Origin: Manduca sexta
Taxonomy: Eukaryota; Arthropoda; Insecta; Lepidoptera; Sphingidae
Length of the DNA stretch: 64,000 nucleotides
NCBI RefSeq assembly: GCF_014839805.1
Contig: NC_051124.1
Coordinates: 4,340,001 to 4,404,000 of the forward strand
Direction: 5' to 3'
Below the pieces are notes generated by a model. It saw only the letters and a program-made list of their open reading frames with translations, was not told the origin of the DNA and did not search any database. The number at the start of each line of letters is the position of its first letter. The first letter of the stretch is position 1. A program made the position numbers and the translations under genes. Shown piece by piece: positions 24,356 to 36,915 of the stretch.

Positions 24356-25580
24356 GTGAAGGTAAACTATGAAAACCTGCATAAGTCTATTGCTGTTTCG
24401 TTTACAAATTTTGATAGTGATTATAATACTCTTGAAAAACTGTTAATAAGAACAATACAACACAATAATTCCAATAGAACAAAAATCTTAAACTTATCCA
24501 AGAAAGACTGGATTAACAGGGACATTATAAATGCAATTGAAAATAGGAATGCAATATGGAAGAAATCTATGAGTGATCCGGTTAACACAGTAATAAAGCA
24601 GAATCTTAAAGAGCTAAGAAGCAAGACGTTTAAATACATACAAACACCAAAATCTGAATATTACCATATTATAAATAATATGCAACATAAAAATACCAGT
24701 GAACTTACAAAACTAAGGATGGTATCTGAACAAGAAATCCATAAAATAATTAAAAATCTCAAATCTAGCACTAGTTCAGGTGTAGATGGCATAACTGCTA
24801 AAATACTTAAAAGTATAAATAATATTATATCGAAACCCCTGAGTAGATGTATTAACAAGTGTTTAGCGGAAGGGGTGTTTCCTAACTCTTACAAGATAAC
24901 AAAAGTTACCCCGATATACAAATGTGGCGACAAACAAGAGCCTAATAATTATAGACCTATATCAGTATTCCCGGTTATTTTAAAGGTTTTTGAAAAAATG
25001 ATGCATAAGAGACTATCTGAACATTTAGATTTTATACACTTTCTTAGCAAATGCCAGTACGGTTTCAGACCCAAATCTAATACATTATCTACTACAATCG
25101 ATCTGATAACTGACATTAAGGTCGCTATCGACAAAAAAGATATTGTATTGCGTATTTTTTATTGACCTAAAAAAGGCCTTTGAGCCAGCCATAAACGACT
25201 AATTGAAAAACTTTATAAACATGCAGGGATAAAAGGCAATGCTTTAGCTATGTTTAGATCATATCTGGATAACCGGTACCAAATTGTACAAATTGGACAG
25301 TATAAAAGCAACACCAAATTAATAACGTGTGGCGTCCCACAAGGATCGATCCTAGGGCCAATTTTGTTTTTAGTTTAAATCAATAACTTGGATGAGATAG
25401 AATTAAAGGGAAACCTAACACTTTATGCAGATGACACATGCCTATTTTACTTTGATCCGAACATAGACAGTTTAGTTCAAGCACAAGCCGATTTAAACAC
25501 AGTTCAAAACTGGTTTCTACGTAACTTACTTACTATAAACGAATCTAAAACAAAGTACCTGATCTTTTTGGTATATATAT
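24356..25580 (+). pseudogene. LINE reverse transcriptase domain, broken
   Basis: The RT fingers and palm are readable: STSSGVDGITAKILKS, NNYRPISVFPVILKVFEKMM, and CQYGFRPKSNT. After a one-base shift near 25150 come IDLKKAF and CGVPQGSILGPILF (25331-25366), a TAA where a Tyr codon is expected (near 25376), and the catalytic YADDT box (25424-25438). The frame then runs into an AT repeat. At least one frameshift and one nonsense change rule out function. Confidence 0.9.
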
Positions 25581-25819
25581 ATATACATAAAAAAAATATA
25601 AAAAAAAAGTTCCAGATACAGCAATGGCCATAGGACAAAAAAAAAATTAAATAATACAAATACAGTAGTTATAATTTAACTTTAGAAGTTTATTCGGTGA
25701 TTAACTGACTAATTGTTTCGTCTAATTGGCCCAGTTACGATGTAAACTGTTATTCCGAGTTGTTTCAATATTGCCGCGCGGTGCCTCTGGTGGGTATCCC
25801 TACACAAAATTACCCACCG

Positions 25820-25881
25820 AAATACTATTCAACTTGCACAAAATACTATTGGACTTGCATAAAATACTATTGTACTTGCAC
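25820..25881 (+). repeat. 21-bp tandem repeat, three copies
   Basis: Three adjacent units of about 21 bases (aaatactattcaacttgcac, then aaaatactattggacttgca t and aaaatactattgtacttgca c) lie in the presumed 3' untranslated part of the broken LINE. The Cys/Tyr/Thr-rich ORF across them is an artefact of the repeat. Confidence 0.8.
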
Positions 25882-26170
25882 AAAATGTGATTCTGCTGTT
25901 TGTAATTGCATTTGTAGTGTATTTATATTGATTGGTGTTATGAATAATTGTTGATCTTGATTTATCAAAATGTACCACCACCATACCATTCATGTCTATG
26001 AAATTGTTATTTGTAAATTTAGTTATCATTGTTATTAATAATTTACTTGTCATAGTAATAGTTTGCAATCTTTATAAATTTTCGCCTGTATAGAATAACT
26101 ATGTTAAGTAGTTTTTTCAGTAAGTGATTAATTTATAATCTTATGAAAAATAAATGATTCTTAAACCTTG

Positions 26171-27159
26171 AACCTAAAATGTAGTGGTACATGGACAGTA
26201 TTTTAAGTCGCGAGGACCACTTCTCGGAATAATCACTTCAGAGGTCTGCGAAAAGCAGTCATAAAAATGTGCCTCTTGTATTTTCTTTATGAGACAAATA
26301 CATAAATTCCTTGTTATGCATGACACGAGTTACAAATTTAAAACAATAATAAATTGAAAATTACTCAATAAATTAATGGAGAAAATTTATGATTTTTATA
26401 GGCTTTATATTTTCATTTTGGGCATGAAGTATATTCGATTTGGATAACATAAATTCCATAAGATGTTTATATGAATAGCGGCGAGCGGAAGCGCGGACAA
26501 TTAACAATAAATAGTTTTGCTAGGCTCGGGCACGTATTTATTTAATGAGACTCATTCAGTACATCACCTCTTTTCAAACCTTTTGTCTTTATTGAAACTA
26601 GAGTACGTTGGCGTCAACATTTCGAAAAGCGCTTTCTATTGTATTTTATGAATGAAAAGAAAATATCACGACAAAGAACCGATCATTGTATCCTTTCACC
26701 TCTGCCTCGACAAATATCGATCAGATACGCGATAAAATGAAAACTATCGCTTTAACATCCGTGGTATAAGTCTGTACCAGTCTTCGATGCAGAGATACAA
26801 TCGACGCACGCTCCAATAAGTCGATCTACGACATTGAACCTGTGTTCAATAGATTATAGAATAACGGATTACTATTCAGATTCTGATTTGCTTCCGTGAT
26901 TGTTACAATTTACAATGGAATGCTACTTGCGTTTTATCAGATGAATAGTCTACGAGTGGGATAAAGCCTAAAATTTGTATTAACGTAGGTAGTTTTTTAC
27001 TGATTTTACAGCCTCTGGTACCCTTTTAGAGATATGCATTAATGTTCAAGAGGGCGTTATAATTAAAAATAAATATTTATATTTCATCGTCATGGTTTTT
27101 TGATAACGTTATAGAGCCATCCAAATGTTTGATAAGTGTATTTTTAATGATTGATGATT
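26171..27159. other. AT-rich sequence, no gene seen
   Basis: No exon or recognisable repeat. A segment at 26700-26860 carries several ATCGAT/TCGAT-type words but no coding frame. Confidence 0.4.
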
Positions 27160-27425
27160 ATTTATAACTGTCTCGATGGCATAGTTGCATTAAATATGTT
27201 TTACGACACCGCTCTGAGATCCCGGATTTATATCTCGGGTCAGGCAACGTTATATTGGGTTTTTCTGCTCAGTATCAGTCTGGAGTCTAGAATTCGTGCC
27301 CGATATCTCAAAAGGCTCGGTTTCTATCACATCATGGGACGGAATACATAGGCGAAAAGTAGGTTCCAAGTTGCACTTATTCAGGGATAAAGACGTGGTG
27401 TGCGTTTGTGTGTTATTTTCAATAA
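27160..27425 (+). repeat. tRNA-derived SINE, copy A
   Basis: Head tgtctcgatggcatagttgc, then ttgggtttttctgctcagta, tctggagtctagaattcgtg and cccgatatctcaaaaggctc. It belongs to the same family as copies at 40672, 42975, 58275 and a fragment at 62543. Confidence 0.75.
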
Positions 27426-28424
27426 ACAATGACGTATCCTCGTAAAAATTCTGTCTCTAGGTGACTGAAACAGTGGCAAAGAATTCAAGTTAAACTGCCT
27501 TAAAGAGCTCTTTAAGTCCTCGACCCCGCTGGATATCTAGTGGCAACAGTGCTTGAGCCGTGTTAAGCGCTCTATGGTTACTCCTTGCACTATATTTAGC
27601 AAAGCGATTTGCATTCGCTTAGAACAGAGTTCATTCATGTAAAGGAAGTTAGATTGTAGTGTTGTGCATTAATTACAGTGCGCATCTCTTTTGTTTTCCA
27701 ATTTGAAGGACAAAGTACACAGTGTTATTGCTGGGCGTCATAAGATTTTGTCGTAAGTTTTAGGAAAAAACGGTCTAGTTTCCTTTGTCCTAAAGTTGTG
27801 GGTAAGGTTGCTGTACTGTTTGACAAGATTATCCTGTCTCTTAATATCAAGGAATTGCTAAAAATATAATAATTAATTTGTATATAAAAATATACATAAT
27901 TTTTTATGACAATTATGTCAGTGTGGAAACGAACCCCTAATGATAACTTGTCATTCTTTCTTACCTTCACTGCTCACAAATATCCTAAGTATAATTTTGA
28001 AACGCAATATGATATCTCTTTGTTTATGTTTTGCCTTGTATAATATTTTCTGCGATTCAATTTTCTTTATATCTGTTTCACGCATTGCTCGCTATTTTCT
28101 ATTTTGCTCAAGGATGTGACCTAAATAGCGGTTTATATCCGATGTTAAGGCAAGTAAAGTTAATACAGTTATTTAATGTTTATACTTACGCAATTGCGTA
28201 TTAAAACCTCATTAGTCGGAATAAATGATCAAATGAAGTTTAGAGATCATTGAATGTTTTTTGTAAAATATTAATTAATGTGCTGTTAATGTCCTGGTTT
28301 GTAGCACGTTACAAACAGCATTAGCATAGATAATTCTTTTATCCTATCCATTAATCTGTGATAAACATTGCACGAGAAAAATGTGTTCAGTCCTTTATGT
28401 GATCTATCTCTCAATAAAAGAGTT

Positions 28425-28700
28425 TCTATAATCTTTCACACGATGTAAATAATTCGCCCACGATACTAGTACTATAGTTAAATCTTCTGGAGTTGGTGTC
28501 TTGCTTCAAATAGCGCAAACGAGCTCTCAGAGAGGCGCCGACGAAATGGTTTTCGCTTGATTGCTCCGGCGTATAACAACCGCGTAACGAGCTTAGGTGT
28601 TCCGCAAGCTTGGAGAATTTTATGCATCGACTCACGCATTGCATAGTGTAGTGTTGGAGCTGTTGGGACCAATATTGGGTTAAAGATTTTCATTAGTGTT
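28425..28700 (-). other. Open, GC-richer minus-strand segment, unrecognised
   Basis: Two overlapping minus frames are open for about 70 codons each (one contains ESMHKILQACGTPKLVTRLL, the other ENHFVGASLRARLRYLKQDT). Composition is more coding-like than the flanks. No domain is recognised; a decayed mobile-element ORF is the simplest reading. Confidence 0.3.
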
Positions 28701-28951
28701 TGATAAGCAGCTTGGCTATTATTTTGCAGCTGGCTAATAAATTTAAATAAATTTGTGCTTTGTAACCATCTGGCTACATTGCGAGGTAAATTAGATTTTT
28801 TTTATGTGTGTATCTGCCTGCCTCAAAATTTTGGTTGATTACGACTACCATTCTTGTTCTTTTATATTACTGGTACTCAATAAAGTATGTGTTGTTACAT
28901 TAAGCCGTCGCCCCGAGTTCCTGTTTAAAAACTGAATAAAAGATTTAGAAC

Positions 28952-28982
28952 AATGGATTAAGATTAAGATTAAGATTAAGAT
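28952..28982 (+). repeat. Hexanucleotide microsatellite (gattaa)n
   Basis: About five near-perfect copies of gattaa/attaag follow one another. It is not the insect telomere unit (ttagg). Confidence 0.85.
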
Positions 28983-29249
28983 CAATGATAATATAAATAT
29001 AATACATTATTGTATGTGCGTGTGTTAGATTCAGTTAATTAAATGTTATGGAGAGCGGTTGTTGACACCGTGAATCAATTTCTTCGACAATTAACAAAAA
29101 ACAAAAAAAATATGCATTTTCGTTTGCGTCGCAAGTCGCAACTTGACAAATCGTAATTCGGCACGAGAATCTAATCCACAAAAATATTTAATATTCCTTT
29201 TAAATGAACTTTAATTAATATTTCATTAATAAATAAACTTTAATTCTTA

Positions 29250-30147
29250 ACCTGAAGCAAGTTATGAATTTGGATTGTTACTTCAGTCGGTTTTTCTTTA
29301 ATTCATGTTTAATTAGTGCCTCTAAGCCGAGGCTTGGCCTTACAAAAGCCCTCTTAGAGCATTTGGTTCTATTTTTAGTCTGCCGTAGTGCCCCAAGCAG
29401 TTATCTGTTTATAGCAACAGTCCGAATGAGAGTTAGTACACGAACCGTAAAAGACGTTTTTTTATTTTATTTATTTGGGAAAATAACATTGTTACAATAA
29501 AATGTATAACTTAACAGTGTAACTTAATATAAATTAAATTAGCTAATGTAACAACCACAGCATTTTCCACGTATTATGTAAAGAATATTATATAAATACA
29601 TATTATAACCGTAGCTATGTTTAAAACGTGTCTTATACAATCATGCTATGTGATCTGATAGTTGGGTTATAAATTATAATATTTCTATTGAGAAAAGATT
29701 TAACATTGCAGATGCTCTTACCCGTAAACTTGAATGGTAATTCATTCTTTAATTTTGTTATATTTGGTCTTTCACTACATGTACCGATTATCTAAAAGAG
29801 ATTAGAGACCAATAAGACCGCCTATTGTTTCACGTATTAAAAAAACCTATAATAATTTATTTTGCTGTATGTGGTGTATAATAAAGTATTGTCGTTCATT
29901 CATTCATTCAAGTAGTGTAAAGCAATAGTGGTAATTAAAGTCGTATTAAAAATGTTTTTAAACTTGTAATCGTAAACAAAAGTGTAAAAATATTAGTAAT
30001 TAAAAGCACAGAAATGTAAACTTCATTGTTCCCAGCAGTCCATAACGGAAATTAAGAACGGTGAGGGCGATTGAACTTAAGAATAACAAGAAATCATTTA
30101 TCTAAAAGGATTTTCGTTCAGAAATAAATCTTATTTAACTTGTTCTC
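29250..30147. other. AT-rich sequence with eroded repeat text
   Basis: Includes a segment (29320-29450) with cctctaagccgaggcttggc and ccgtagtgccccaagcagtt that reads like a retroelement 3' region. No gene is supported. Confidence 0.35.
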
Positions 30148-30425
30148 TTATCACACTAATAATATAAATGCGAAAGTTTGTGAAAATGTTTAGTTGTTTG
30201 TGTGTTTGGATGTTTGTAGTAAACTCATTGTCAATTGAAAGGATTTAGATGAAATTTGGCACATGACCAGACCATGTCATGGACATAGTCTACCGTTTCT
30301 CCCGATAATTTGGTTCCATGGGAAATATTGATTTTTTTATCAATTTTTTTAATAGATGGCGCTAGTAAGCCACTGCTATGTATCATAGTGTTGTAGGGAC
30401 TTTTGTAGTAGAGAAGGCTTTTCAT
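30148..30425 (+). repeat. Dispersed element, 'aatataaatgcgaaagtttg' type
   Basis: Starts cactaataatataaatgcgaaagtttg (two blocks: cactaataatataaatg, cgaaagtttg), continues with gatgaaatttggcacatgac and ends with agatggcgctagtaagcca. The last block recurs at 48172-48192. Confidence 0.65.
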
Positions 30426-31424
30426 ATTCGTGATGCGAACAACAACTAGTAGTAAATATGACTCAAATGTTGCAAAACAGAAATTCTACGCCTGTAGGTG
30501 TAAAAAAACACCTTGTATTCTTTACATACTAAGTAGCATCGAATGGGCTGCAAAGTTTGAAAGTTTGCAACAAATATAAACATGGCGAACAGATAATCTC
30601 TTCCTAACTTTACTCCATTACTTAGTTGACAGACAAATTGGCCGGCACCGTCTAGTGCCTGCTGCAAGAATTATGCAGAAAGGGGCAGTGATTTTGAAAT
30701 GTTTCTTATAGTAGTAACGTTAAAAGGTGAATATTGCAAAAAGTAAAATATTTATAAGGAAACGGTTTGTTGATAAATATTTTGTTGAATCTATGTTTTT
30801 GCGGGTGCTTGGAAAATGAAGGGCTACTGGCTACGTACATAACCTAAATACATTTCATTTTTAAATATAGAAAGACGCATGCGCGGCTTTTTTTCATTCA
30901 CAATTTTATGAATATAAATTTATAACCTTAAAACATTTCATATTTAAGTATGGAACAACTCCTTTAGTAGTTTTTTTTAATTCATAATTTCATAAATATA
31001 AATTTACCAAGTAAATAGAACCAATACAAAGCAGTTGAAGTAACTAATCAATATTTTTACCAATTCCTTAATATTACATAAAATAATATAAAAAATTAAA
31101 AATACGTGAGATAACATGAAGACTCAAAAGAGTTGGTGGTATTACAAAACACACGAAACGCGACTGAGAGTTATCTTCAAAAGGCTAATCAGGTTAAAAG
31201 CGAAGCCTTTGACTCCGTCTGAATTGGAGCCAAATGACACCACACTAACTAGGTATAACTGTTTGTGATGTTTACATATTTAATGGAGTTATCTTTCGAG
31301 TATTCTCAGAATGGGGGAGTTTCTCTTTGATCTGAGTTTTCAGTTTCCATAAATGTGCTTGGGCTTTCGACTTATTTGTTTATGAATGTATAATATGATA
31401 ATATCAGTACTAAAGTCCTATATG

Positions 31425-31680
31425 CTGTGCCCGTGGCTTCGCCTGCGCGGAAATCATTGTGCCTAATCACCCACGTGATTTTTTACAACTACGCGACCTA
31501 TTCGACAGTAATCGTTATATATAAATCAGTTTATATAAAACCGTAATGTGCTATATGAACCTAAACCTTCCTCAAGAATTGTATTATCTTTTAGTAAAAA
31601 TCTCACAAAAATGCGTTCAGTAGATTTTGAGAAAAACGATCACAGACAGACGGCTTTTGGGGACTTTGTTTTATAAAATG
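31425..31680 (-). repeat. Dispersed element, 'ggcttcgcctgcgcgg' type
   Basis: Contains gtgcccgtggcttcgcctgc, atgcgttcagtagattttga and cacagacagacggctttt, hallmark words of a short lepidopteran interspersed repeat. A related copy lies at 62640-62820. Confidence 0.6.
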
Positions 31681-32454
31681 TATTTCTTTTATAATATGTA
31701 TTGATAAATACAGTACTGGCTATAAAGTTAATGACAAGTATCGTTTAAATGAACTCTAGACGAAAATAATTTAGAAGTAGTATCGTCATAACACGTATCT
31801 CTACTCGGCAATAAAGAATTGGTAAAAATATTCCAAACATTAATTGTACATTTTTAAAAACCACTTGTATTTTTTTTCTTTAAATTTTGTAAGGATATCC
31901 TGCATTATATCAAATTCTATGTGCCTAAACCAGTAATATTTCTAGCGTAAGCTTTTGTGAGAGTAATAGCCCTGCGGTCTCCAAGTGTTCATGAATAACG
32001 TAGTGAATGGAGTCTTCTACTTACTTTTTTACCGCCTATTTACATTTAACTTTACTTTAGAGTTTGGTAATGGGAGGACTTCTATAGGAAAAAAAAACGT
32101 TATAATCATTGTGGCAGGTACTTGGTCCAATGCTGACATGTCCGTCTAACTAACAAATGCACTTGACAGAACGGATCTTTTGCTGGAACCGTTTATCATT
32201 TAATGAAAGAAGCAGTCTAAACCTAAAGCGGGATGATTTAAGATTTATATATTTATTTATAATTTCATTGTACACATATAAATCAGGAAAAAATTAGCAG
32301 TCGCTATATATCTATATATACCTACATATTGTAGAAAATCTGGACGAAGATTGAAGATTACTTCACAAAATATTCACAATTCACTTATAAATTTCAGGTA
32401 CGAATTACGAAGTCAATTCCAAAGATTATCCTATTACCTTTCGTTGGATACTTT

Positions 32455-32965
32455 TTTATTTATTACTAGCTTCCGCCCGCAGCTTCGCCCGCGTGGATTT
32501 CGGGTTTCAAAAATGGAGAAGGTGCTCAATTTGTCGGGATGTTTTTTTAATTTATGGTGGTATGCAGGTGGTCCGATTGTCCGGTCAGGGTCTGATGATG
32601 GGATCCTGGTGAAATCGAAGGAACTTTTAACCATTAAGGTTGCACACGAAATGACGGAAGCTTAAAAATGGAGTAACTTCTCCCGTTTTCCCAACATTTT
32701 CCATCACTGCTATGCTCCTATTAATTGTAGCGTGATGAAAAGTATACTATAACCAGCTCAGGAGTATGAAAAATAATTGTACCAAGTTAAGTTAAAATCC
32801 GTCGAGTAGTTTTTGTTTCTATAACGGTTATACAGACAGACAGACAAAATTTTTACTAATTGCATTTTTGGCATCAGTATCTATCCCTAATCACCCCCAG
32901 TTATTTTGGAAATATATTTCATGTACAGAATTGACCTCTCTACAGATTTATTATAAGTATAGATA
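32455..32965 (-). repeat. Long copy of a 'cccgcagcttcgcccgcgtgg' repeat
   Basis: About 500 bases from ttactagcttccgcccgcag to tttattataagtatagat, with ccgtcgagtagtttttg and cagacagacagacaaaattt. The open frame across its start is not a gene. Confidence 0.65.
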
Positions 32966-33329
32966 TGCAAAAGTAGCTCAAAAATTGTCCATAACGAAAA
33001 CATGCATTTTAAAGTAAAACAAAAGAAATAATATCGTGAAGCCAACCAAATAACTAATGATATATTAAATTTTGTGACTGTTCAATTTAGTCGGGTCCGC
33101 GATATCACTTTTGTTGAGTTTCAGAACGCGACATTACATTATTATATTCTGTGCTCCAACCCACACTGCTTTGATGTTAGGAACACACCTACATTGCTTA
33201 GACAACAGTGAACTTTATACAATAGCAATAAAGCTCAAATTGACTCTACGTATTAGTTAGAAAACGTTTGTATGGGAAATAGAAAAATGCTGTTTTGAGG
33301 ATTTTCCCGGCAATTATTCGAATTTTTCT

Positions 33330-33455
33330 CACCTTTTAAACCTTCCCTAGACCTCCACGAATAATTCAAGACCAAGATAAGATAAATCCGTTCAGCCGTT
33401 CTCGAGTTTTAGCGAGACTAACGAACAGCAATTCATTTTTATATATATAGATTTA
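33330..33455 (-). repeat. Tail fragment of the same repeat class
   Basis: taaatccgttcagccgttct followed by cgagttttagcgagactaac and atatatatagat is a typical 3' tail, lacking the head. Confidence 0.5.
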
Positions 33456-34017
33456 CGCAAGAATTGTGTTATTTTGCCAATAATTGCAAATTTTATGAGC
33501 AATCTGACTACTTTAAATCCGTTAAGTCAATCTCGCTTGATATGATGAACTGTCATACGAAACTAGAGTAAAGCGGGGCTTGGTTTCTCCTAAAGTAGTG
33601 CGATTCCTTGTGAGGCCGTCATGCAGAAAATGACAAGACATCCGGGACGCTCCGACGTCGCGCTATGTTAATATTTCTTTCGTTTTAAAAGCTTTTTTGT
33701 TTCTTTTGTCAAGTATTCTCGGGAGTAGTTCGAGATAAAAGTCTTTCGTTATTATTGGAGTTTGTTAAGTTATGTTTGATAAAAATTAACCATTACCCAA
33801 TTGACTGATAAAGATGTAATTCTTGAACGCGTTTTAGATGAATTAGACAGTTTTATACAAATAAATAGGCCCGCAACGTCAAATAACAATAAGGATATCA
33901 TGCAGTCTACTTAGCACTATAAGTTATTAGAGTAATATTTTCTTATATTATTCATAGTCGTACTTAATACTATGGTATTACATATTTCCACAGTCAACAC
34001 GTTTGCTAACGCACGCA

Positions 34018-34189
34018 TCAATCAACCTTCATGGTTAAATCCACGCCAAAATTAAAAGGAAATCCAAAGACAGATACTTCTTTGTTCCCATATTGTGGCA
34101 TAACTCCGGTTTTGATCACACTGACGTATTCTTTGTAACTTGCAACTGTCGAGCCGTTCTTTTGTCTCACACGGTCCTGGCAATACAGC
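34018..34189 (-). CDS. Terminal coding exon of an unrecognised gene
   Basis: A strong acceptor (TTTTCTTTCAG) is followed on the minus strand by one base and 56 codons, then TGA. The reading starts LYCQDRVRQKNGSTVASYKE and ends FGFPFNFGVDLTMKVD. Codon use is balanced and the stretch stands out from the AT-rich flanks. An alternative frame (phase 0, 45 codons, Cys-rich, ending WISF) is also open but less natural. The C-terminus has alternating hydrophobic residues typical of beta strands. I do not recognise the family. Upstream exons should lie at higher coordinates but were not identified; the CpG-rich patch at 34.67-34.81 kb or the one at 44.44-44.56 kb might hold the promoter. Confidence 0.5.
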
Positions 34190-34669
34190 CTGAAAGAAAA
34201 TCGCCCCTTTTCTTTCTATTTTTAAAAGACAGCCTTTTATTGTATGTTGGACGCGGCGTGTCGGAAATTTAGTTACCCCTTTGTTCTCGTGTAAATATTA
34301 TTGAGGTTTACAAAGGGATGAATTACATTTTCGTATAAGGAGACGAGAGTGCGGTGGCATTTAGAAATATTGCTTCGATAGCAATTTGTGTTTCCACGTA
34401 CTCGATTTAGATGGATAGCTTTTGCAATTTCATATTGTATTCTATATGTGACATAATCTAAGATAAACCGTGAACAGAAAATGGAAGTATAAAGTGGGTC
34501 ATTGACAAGCGAAAATATCCTCTAAATGCACCAAAAAAGTCATGCATGATTTATTTAAATAGACAATTATTGGGCAGGATTCATTCATCACATTTTGCCG
34601 TAAACCTATTTATAAAAACCTTATTAACACATGTAAATGTAGACAAGTGACCTCTAACTCTTTAGGCCA

Positions 34670-34810
34670 GTTCTGCCGGCCAAGGGGCGAAGCGTGACGT
34701 CACGTCCGCAGCCGTCGTGCCGCAGCGCGCCAAATAGCCGACATTTCAACTGTCCCGCTGAAATTATGGTGTTGTCAAACAAAATGGAACTACCGCAATG
34801 TTAACGTGCG
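34670..34810. promoter_or_regulatory. CpG-rich patch with CRE and E2F-like motifs
   Basis: A GC island in AT-rich DNA. It contains a perfect CRE palindrome tgacgtca (34695-34702) and gcgcgccaaa (34725-34734), which fits an E2F site, among many CpGs. It is about 0.5 kb from the terminal exon at 34018-34189. It could be a promoter for a gene on either strand; no first exon is evident. Confidence 0.4.
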
Positions 34811-36740
34811 CGGAATAAACGTTTTTGTATGGATCTGCGTTTGATCTTGATATATATGTTTGTGCCACGGAGGAGGTTCAATGTTAGGCATTTTGAAGAT
34901 TTACAAGACATTTGCTTTAAAATCAATGACGACAGTAACTGGTAGCTAGTCAGGTAATGGGGGTATAAAAAAATAAGAACCCTTCGAAGAACGAAATGCT
35001 TCTGGGTGCTTCAGCACATAGAAGAATCATTAGCAAGAGTCTTGCATATTACAAGGAGGTAAAGTTATGCATATCTTATTCTTAAGTTATGAAGTTATTG
35101 TATTTAATTCAGGAGAAAAGTATTTCCCGCTAAAGGAAGTTGAATATTCTCAGTAACAGTAACAGTATTAACGCCCCAAAAACACATACGAGTCGACTGC
35201 ATGAAACGTGGCATTAATCATTCATTCATTTTTCATTCGCTCTATACTTCATAGAGTAGTACCTCACGTGCTATTTCCACGAATATCAATAAATATTTCA
35301 TCACACCATACATTTCAAGAGTTTACTTCAACACCTTGTTTACACGCTCTACGGAAACTTACGCTTTTACATTAAACAGCCATTGTGAGTTTTATTACAC
35401 GTGTTTTTTTGTTTTCGTGTTTTCAGTATAGCTAGCAATGGGTAATAAACGTTAAAATATCTAAGTACTCGTTAACAACCTTTATTAAGTTTTAATAGAT
35501 AAAAGTACGTAATATTTTATGACCATCGTATACTTTAAAATTCGAACGTGTTCCGAAATAATCATGCTAAAATGTATTTTATTCGTAGGTTATTTGACTT
35601 TACCCTGTCTATTTTCTACAATAGATCACCTAAGGGTGGTTCGCTTAGCTGTGGTTTAGTACTAACTTTGATCCAGGATCAAACTATAAAGTTTAACTGA
35701 CTTGTAAAACTTGTACTATAGTATTATATCCCAGTATATATCTCCCAGTATCAAGCGTGGTAAGTTGAAATAATGTTCTATTATATGGTGAGATCACTGA
35801 AACATACACAGTATCACGCACGTATCCCATAGCGGTAGGCAGAGACTACAGATTGTCAATTTGCTCGATTCTGGCAGACTTCCTTTGCTTTCTCCACTTC
35901 AATCTTCTCGTGCATTTCCGCCAGTTCAGTGCACTTAGATCTGGCCAAGAATGTCGGATATCTGATATTCGAACGTTCTGTGCGGTCGAACCCTATCGGT
36001 TCTTCCATGTACACTCGCCTTATGTACGTCTTTGTCAGTCTTCTATCATCTAAGCTCTAAACAATCAATGAACTTAATTTCTTTAAAAACGCCAACGAGC
36101 AATTGCTGTAACTGATGGTAACTAAATATCACAGTACGAAAATATTTGTCATACAAGAGGAAAATGTTCCCACTATCCTGCTTATGGTAAGCATGTGAAT
36201 GTTTATGAAGTCGTTGTATGTTTATTAGAGGTAAAGCAATCTACTGAATGGATTTGAGTCGAATTTGGGACACAGAAATCCAAAATCTGGGATCAACGAA
36301 TAGTATACCATTATAATATGTTTGTTATTTCATTTTTATCTCTATATATTACACATCAAGACTAATACATCGAGACGGCTGTCAAATTTTAATATGATTT
36401 AGTGTGAATCAAACTCGACCGTGTTAAAAGAGGCAAAAGTCTATTCTCCTGTACAAAAAGTTATATAGAGTTTGTAGAATACATGAATATATAAATATTC
36501 ATATTCGTTTCGTGAATATTGATGAAATTAAAAAGTAAGTTGAAAAGGCCATCGGCACTCGTGTTGCTCATGTATATTTTAATTTTGACTGCGATGTCAA
36601 TACATTTTTAATGCCTAATTTAATTTGTATACTTATACTAATTAATTACTGCATGTTCGACATTTTCTTATTGTTGACATTGTTTTGGGTGTTATTTACG
36701 TTCTGTTTTCACTAAATAATGTTTGTCCATTATACTCATT
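34811..36740. other. AT-rich sequence with repeat fragments
   Basis: A 'taggcagagactacagattg' SINE-like segment lies at 35828-36010, and a 'gaatttgggacacagaaatc' repeat piece at 36230-36300. The plus ORF at 35853-36053 falls inside the first and is not a gene. Confidence 0.4.
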
Positions 36741-36754
36741 ATTCAACTGGCTTT

Positions 36755-36915
36755 TGAATGCGTCTCTGCCCGCATGAAAAAGGTTTTGGAATAAATATTT
36801 TTCTGGGATAAAAGTAGTCTATAGCACTAAGATGTAACTTCAAATTAGTGAATAACAAATTCCCATTGATTCCTGTGATTAGCGTGTTCAAACACACAAT
36901 CTTTAGCTTTGTAAT
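36755..36915 (-). repeat. Dispersed element, 'ctgggataaaagtagtctat' type
   Basis: Contains ttttctgggataaaagtagt, cctgtgattagcgtgttcaa and tttagctttgtaatatac; same family as 15557-15680 and 61565-61760. Confidence 0.6.

Larger units (their letters stand above)
23560..26170 (+). mobile_element. Broken Jockey/CR1-like non-LTR retrotransposon
   Basis: Endonuclease and reverse transcriptase segments follow each other in different frames on the plus strand, split by frameshifts and stops, so the copy is dead. Coding homology stops at about 25570 in an AT-rich simple repeat. A possible 3' untranslated part continues to an AATAAA-containing end near 26150-26165 (ttatgaaaaataaatgattc), with a short tandem repeat at 25820-25881. 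The 5' end is not defined. Family assignment rests on the RT motifs and the EN-RT order; the exact clade needs a database search. Confidence 0.85.

Noticed and set aside
25760..26068. Cys/Tyr/Thr-rich ORFs on both strands
   Set aside because: They are produced by the 21-bp tandem repeat and AT-rich flanks.
28952..28982. Telomere-like repeat
   Set aside because: The unit is gattaa, not ttagg, and only about five copies exist.
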